Shown one piece after another: positions 42,253 through 44,743 of a stretch of 44,743 nt of DNA. Both the position numbers and the translations under genes were made by a program. The stretch comes from Candidatus Aphodousia gallistercoris (GTDB lineage: Bacteria > Pseudomonadota > Gammaproteobacteria > Burkholderiales > Burkholderiaceae_F). The notes beneath the pieces are model-generated. The model worked only from the letters and a program-made list of their open reading frames with translations, was not told where the DNA came from and ran no database searches. How positions within the stretch are numbered: position 1 is the first letter of the stretch; every line of letters starts with the position of its first letter. The stretch is from positions 1 through 44,743 of the forward strand of contig DVNT01000062.1 in the NCBI GenBank assembly GCA_018714185.1, read 5' to 3'.

Positions 42253-44304
42253 ATGAGTCAATATCCTGTAGAAAACCTTCGTACTGTAGCCTTGGTGGGA
42301 CACGGTTCCACGGGTAAAACAACATTGATGGAGGCGCTTCTATACCGCAACGGCGTTATCAGCGAGGTCGGCACGGTCGAAAAGGGCAATACAGTCGGCG
42401 ACTTTGACCCCATGGAAAAAGAGGTGAAGCATTCCTTGCGCACGACGGTTGCCCATTTAAACGCCACCAAAGACGACGGCACGCCGGTGCGCATCTTCCT
42501 GTTGGATACGCCGGGGTATCCTGATTGCGTCGGCCAAGCCCTCGGAGCACTCGATGCCGTCAAGACCGTCTGCGTTGTGGTCGATGCAACCAAGGGCGTA
42601 GAGTTGATGACTCGACGCATGATGCAGTGGGCCAAAGAACGCAACCTTTGCCGCATGATCGTTGTCAATAAAATTGACCAGCCCAACGTTGACCTGCAGC
42701 AGCTCTTGGTGGAGCTTCGCGAAGCGTTCGGCAACGAAGTGCTGCCGTTGAACCTGCCGAATAAGGACTGCACGCACGTTATTGACTGCTTTGACAACGA
42801 CAAAGGCGAAGCCAATTTTGCCTCCGTCGAGCGCGTACACCAAGCCTTCATTGAGCGCGTCGTGGAAATGGATGACGAAACCATGGAACGCTACCTCGAA
42901 GAAGGTGCCGTCGATCCCAAGAGCCTTCACGCACCGCTGACGAAGGCGCTGCGTTTAGGCCACATTATTCCGGTTTGCTACACTTCGGCAAAAAATCTCA
43001 TCGGCATGCGCGATTTAATTAAAGTGTTCGTGCGCCATTTGCCGAATCCGACGGAAGCCAACGCCCCGCTCTTTTATCGAGAAGACGGTTCGGAATACGT
43101 CACCATCCCGGACGCAAACCGTCCCGTTGTTGCCCATGTCTTTAAAGTCGTTAACGACCCCTATATCGGCAAGATCGGCTTATTCCGTCTGCATCAGGGC
43201 CGCATTACCAAAGACTCCACGCTCTTTGTCGATGACGGGAAAAAGCCCTTTAAGATCGGCCGCCCCATCATGCTTCAGGGCAAGGAAGGCATTGAGGTCG
43301 ACGAGATGAACCCCGGCTACATCGGAGCCGTGGCTAAGGTCGACGATATCGTGTACGGCAGCGTTTTGCACGATGCCGCCATCGAAGGCACGATTTACAT
43401 GAAGAAATTGAATTTCCCGAAACCGATGTTTGGTCTGGCTGTCAGCCCGGCACGCCGCGGCGATGAAAGCCGCATGTCGGAAATTCTCGACAAGATGGTT
43501 AGCGAGGACCCGACCCTAGCGGTTGAGCACGATGCCACCATGAATGAAACCGTGTTGCGCGGCCTGAGCGAGCAACACATTAAGTTGGTGCTCAAGCGGA
43601 TGTCTGCTCAATTTAAGTTGGAAATTCAAACCAGGACGCCTCGCATTCCGTACCGTGAAACAATTTCTGCCTCGGCCGAAGGCCATGCCCGGCACAAGAA
43701 GCAAACGGGCGGAGCCGGCCAGTTCGGCGAAGTCTACCTTCGTATCGATCCGCTGCCTCGCGGAGCCGGTTTCAAGTTTGTTGACCAAGTCAAGGGCGGC
43801 GCCATCCCCTACAACCTGATTCCTGCCGTAGAAAAAGGCGTCAAGGAGGTGCTTGACCAAGGCTATGTTGCCGGCTATCCGATCTATGACATCCGCGTCA
43901 CCGTCTATGACGGCAAATATCACCCGGTCGACAGCAAGGAAGTCGCCTTCGTAGCGGCCGGCCGCAAGGCTATGCTCGACGCTTTGTCTCGAGCCAATCC
44001 CACATTGCTTGAGCCGATTGTCCGCATTGAAATTTTGGCCCCGGACAATTTCATGGGCGACATTGCCGGCGACCTTGCAAGCCGCCGCGGTCAAGTCAGC
44101 GGCACGGAAAACCTCACGGGCGGGATGATGCTCATCACCGGGCGCGTACCGCTCACCGGACTGGATGGGTACGCCAACCGCTTAAACGCCTTGACCCAAG
44201 GGGCGGGCAGCTACTCGGTCGAACTTGCCGCTTATGAGCCGGTTCCGGCTTCAGTCCAGGCTGAACTGGCAAGCCACTACCAACGCAAGGCCGAAGAAGA
44301 TTAG
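42253..44304 (+). CDS. Elongation factor G-like GTPase (EF-G2 type)
   Basis: The 683-residue protein has all EF-G domains in order: GTPase domain with P-loop GHGSTGKTTL (residues 16-25), DTPGYPD and NKIDQP; domain II; and domains III-V with GGAGQFGEVYLR and the FMGDIAGDLASRRGQVSG stretch. The P-loop is not the usual AHIDAGKTTT of FusA, and DTPGYPD replaces DTPGHVD. These changes match the EF-G-like paralogues rather than the main translocase, and no rps/tuf genes lie near. Its role in translation, recycling or stress is not known from sequence. Confidence 0.85.
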   Translation: MSQYPVENLRTVALVGHGSTGKTTLMEALLYRNGVISEVGTVEKGNTVGDFDPMEKEVKHSLRTTVAHLNATKDDGTPVRIFLLDTPGYPDCVGQALGALDAVKTVCVVVDATKGVELMTRRMMQWAKERNLCRMIVVNKIDQPNVDLQQLLVELREAFGNEVLPLNLPNKDCTHVIDCFDNDKGEANFASVERVHQAFIERVVEMDDETMERYLEEGAVDPKSLHAPLTKALRLGHIIPVCYTSAKNLIGMRDLIKVFVRHLPNPTEANAPLFYREDGSEYVTIPDANRPVVAHVFKVVNDPYIGKIGLFRLHQGRITKDSTLFVDDGKKPFKIGRPIMLQGKEGIEVDEMNPGYIGAVAKVDDIVYGSVLHDAAIEGTIYMKKLNFPKPMFGLAVSPARRGDESRMSEILDKMVSEDPTLAVEHDATMNETVLRGLSEQHIKLVLKRMSAQFKLEIQTRTPRIPYRETISASAEGHARHKKQTGGAGQFGEVYLRIDPLPRGAGFKFVDQVKGGAIPYNLIPAVEKGVKEVLDQGYVAGYPIYDIRVTVYDGKYHPVDSKEVAFVAAGRKAMLDALSRANPTLLEPIVRIEILAPDNFMGDIAGDLASRRGQVSGTENLTGGMMLITGRVPLTGLDGYANRLNALTQGAGSYSVELAAYEPVPASVQAELASHYQRKAEED

Positions 44305-44327
44305 TCTGCATTTGCGTAGCCAGGCGG

Positions 44328-44362
44328 GATCGGCGTTGCCCCTTTGCAATGCCGATCTTTTT
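44328..44362 (+). terminator. Terminator after the EF-G-like gene
   Basis: GATCGGCGTTGC (44328-44339) pairs with GCAATGCCGATC (44346-44357), with one G-U, followed by five T. Confidence 0.82.
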
Positions 44363-44461
44363 GCCCGAGGAAAACGGCAGATTTTCCCAAAGGTTTTCCC
44401 TTTCGGCTAAAATAGCTCGATTGTTGTTTGGGATTCATTCCCTTTTAAGCTGGGAGCATCT

Positions 44462-44743
44462 ATGCGAACCGAATATGCCGGTCTTATCAGTGAGAAATTC
44501 ATTGGTCAAACGGTGACCCTTTATGGTTGGGCTCACCGCCGCCGTGACCATGGCGGAGTTATTTTCATTGACTTGCGCGACCGCGAAGGTTTAGTACAAG
44601 TCGTCTGCGATCCGGATCGACCGGATGTGTTTGCCACGGCTGAGTCCGTGCGCAATGAATATTGCCTTAAAGTGGTCGGCTTGGTCCGTCCGCGTCCGGA
44701 AGGCACCGTCAATCCGGATTTAATCTCCGGGAAGGTCGAAGTC
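44462..44743 (+). CDS. aspS: Aspartyl-tRNA synthetase, N-terminal part (runs off right edge)
   Basis: The 94 visible codons start [20 protein letters not shown], then [28 protein letters not shown] (seen in part), the OB-fold anticodon-binding domain of bacterial-type AspRS. The frame is open to the end of the window, so the catalytic domain is missing only because the sequence stops. GGGAG lies 6 bases before the ATG. A TAAAAT at 44408-44413 is a likely -10 element. Confidence 0.92.
   Translation, partial: MRTEYAGLISEKFIGQTVTLYGWAHRRRDHGGVIFIDLRDREGLVQVVCDPDRPDVFATAESVRNEYCLKVVGLVRPRPEGTVNPDLISGKVEV

Noticed and set aside
1-44743. CRISPR arrays, prophage genes, rRNA
   Set aside because: No regularly spaced repeats, phage structural genes or rRNA sequence were seen.

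Overview
The window looks like chromosomal DNA of an anaerobic or microaerophilic betaproteobacterium, probably Sutterellaceae-like Burkholderiales. This rests on three things: the protein families look betaproteobacterial, the heptose kinase and transferase are split genes as in that class, and there is unusually heavy investment in C4-dicarboxylate antiport and fumarate metabolism (three Dcu-family carriers, a class I fumarase and a fumarate-producing lyase family). The placement is inference from gene content; no rRNA is present.

Layout. 1-2.2 kb: edge of an IS630-like transposase beside a truncated ATP-grasp-like gene, then a HutW/ChuW-type heme-degrading radical SAM gene with a Fur-like box, and tRNA-Met. 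2.3-10.2 kb: envelope block. The minus-strand run pgi-waaC-waaA-thiD diverges from the plus-strand run hldA-hldD-gmhB-hldC. Together these make ADP-heptose, add the first heptose and add Kdo. 10.2-18.9 kb: the accessory island of most interest, containing an argininosuccinate-lyase-superfamily gene, a divergent Dcu carrier, an MmgE/PrpD protein, a GntR/FCD regulator, a second divergent Dcu carrier and a canonical DcuB. Three copies of a TTGTCGACAA palindrome tie the lyase promoter to the gntR/dcu intergenic region. 18.9-22.7 kb: galU, class I fumarase, apaH.

22.7-32.5 kb: plsC-ruvX-yqgE, a YbaK-like deacylase, a tandem pair of DUF2721 membrane proteins, a patatin-type Vd autotransporter, galE and uvrA. 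32.7-35.4 kb: ssb, then an amidohydrolase-OPRT operon preceded by a 29-codon leader peptide whose stop codon touches an 11-bp terminator hairpin, the layout of UTP-sensitive pyrimidine attenuation. 35.5-41.1 kb: a lipoprotein outer-membrane factor, MacA-like adaptor, ABC ATPase, MacB-like permease and an orphan substrate-binding protein, divergent from an orphan OmpR-type regulator with a degenerate receiver. 42.2 kb to the end: an EF-G-like GTPase and the start of aspS.

How the genes may work together (inference): the island could import N-substituted aspartates or related aminodicarboxylates, epimerise them (MmgE/PrpD; the known iminodisuccinate epimerase is in this family), cleave them to fumarate plus an amine (lyase), and use the fumarate with DcuB and fumarase for fumarate respiration. 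DcuB expression may be tuned by a structured 5' leader in which the ribosome binding site is paired. These two elements, and the pyrimidine-type attenuator at 33.5 kb, are the best candidates for something new.
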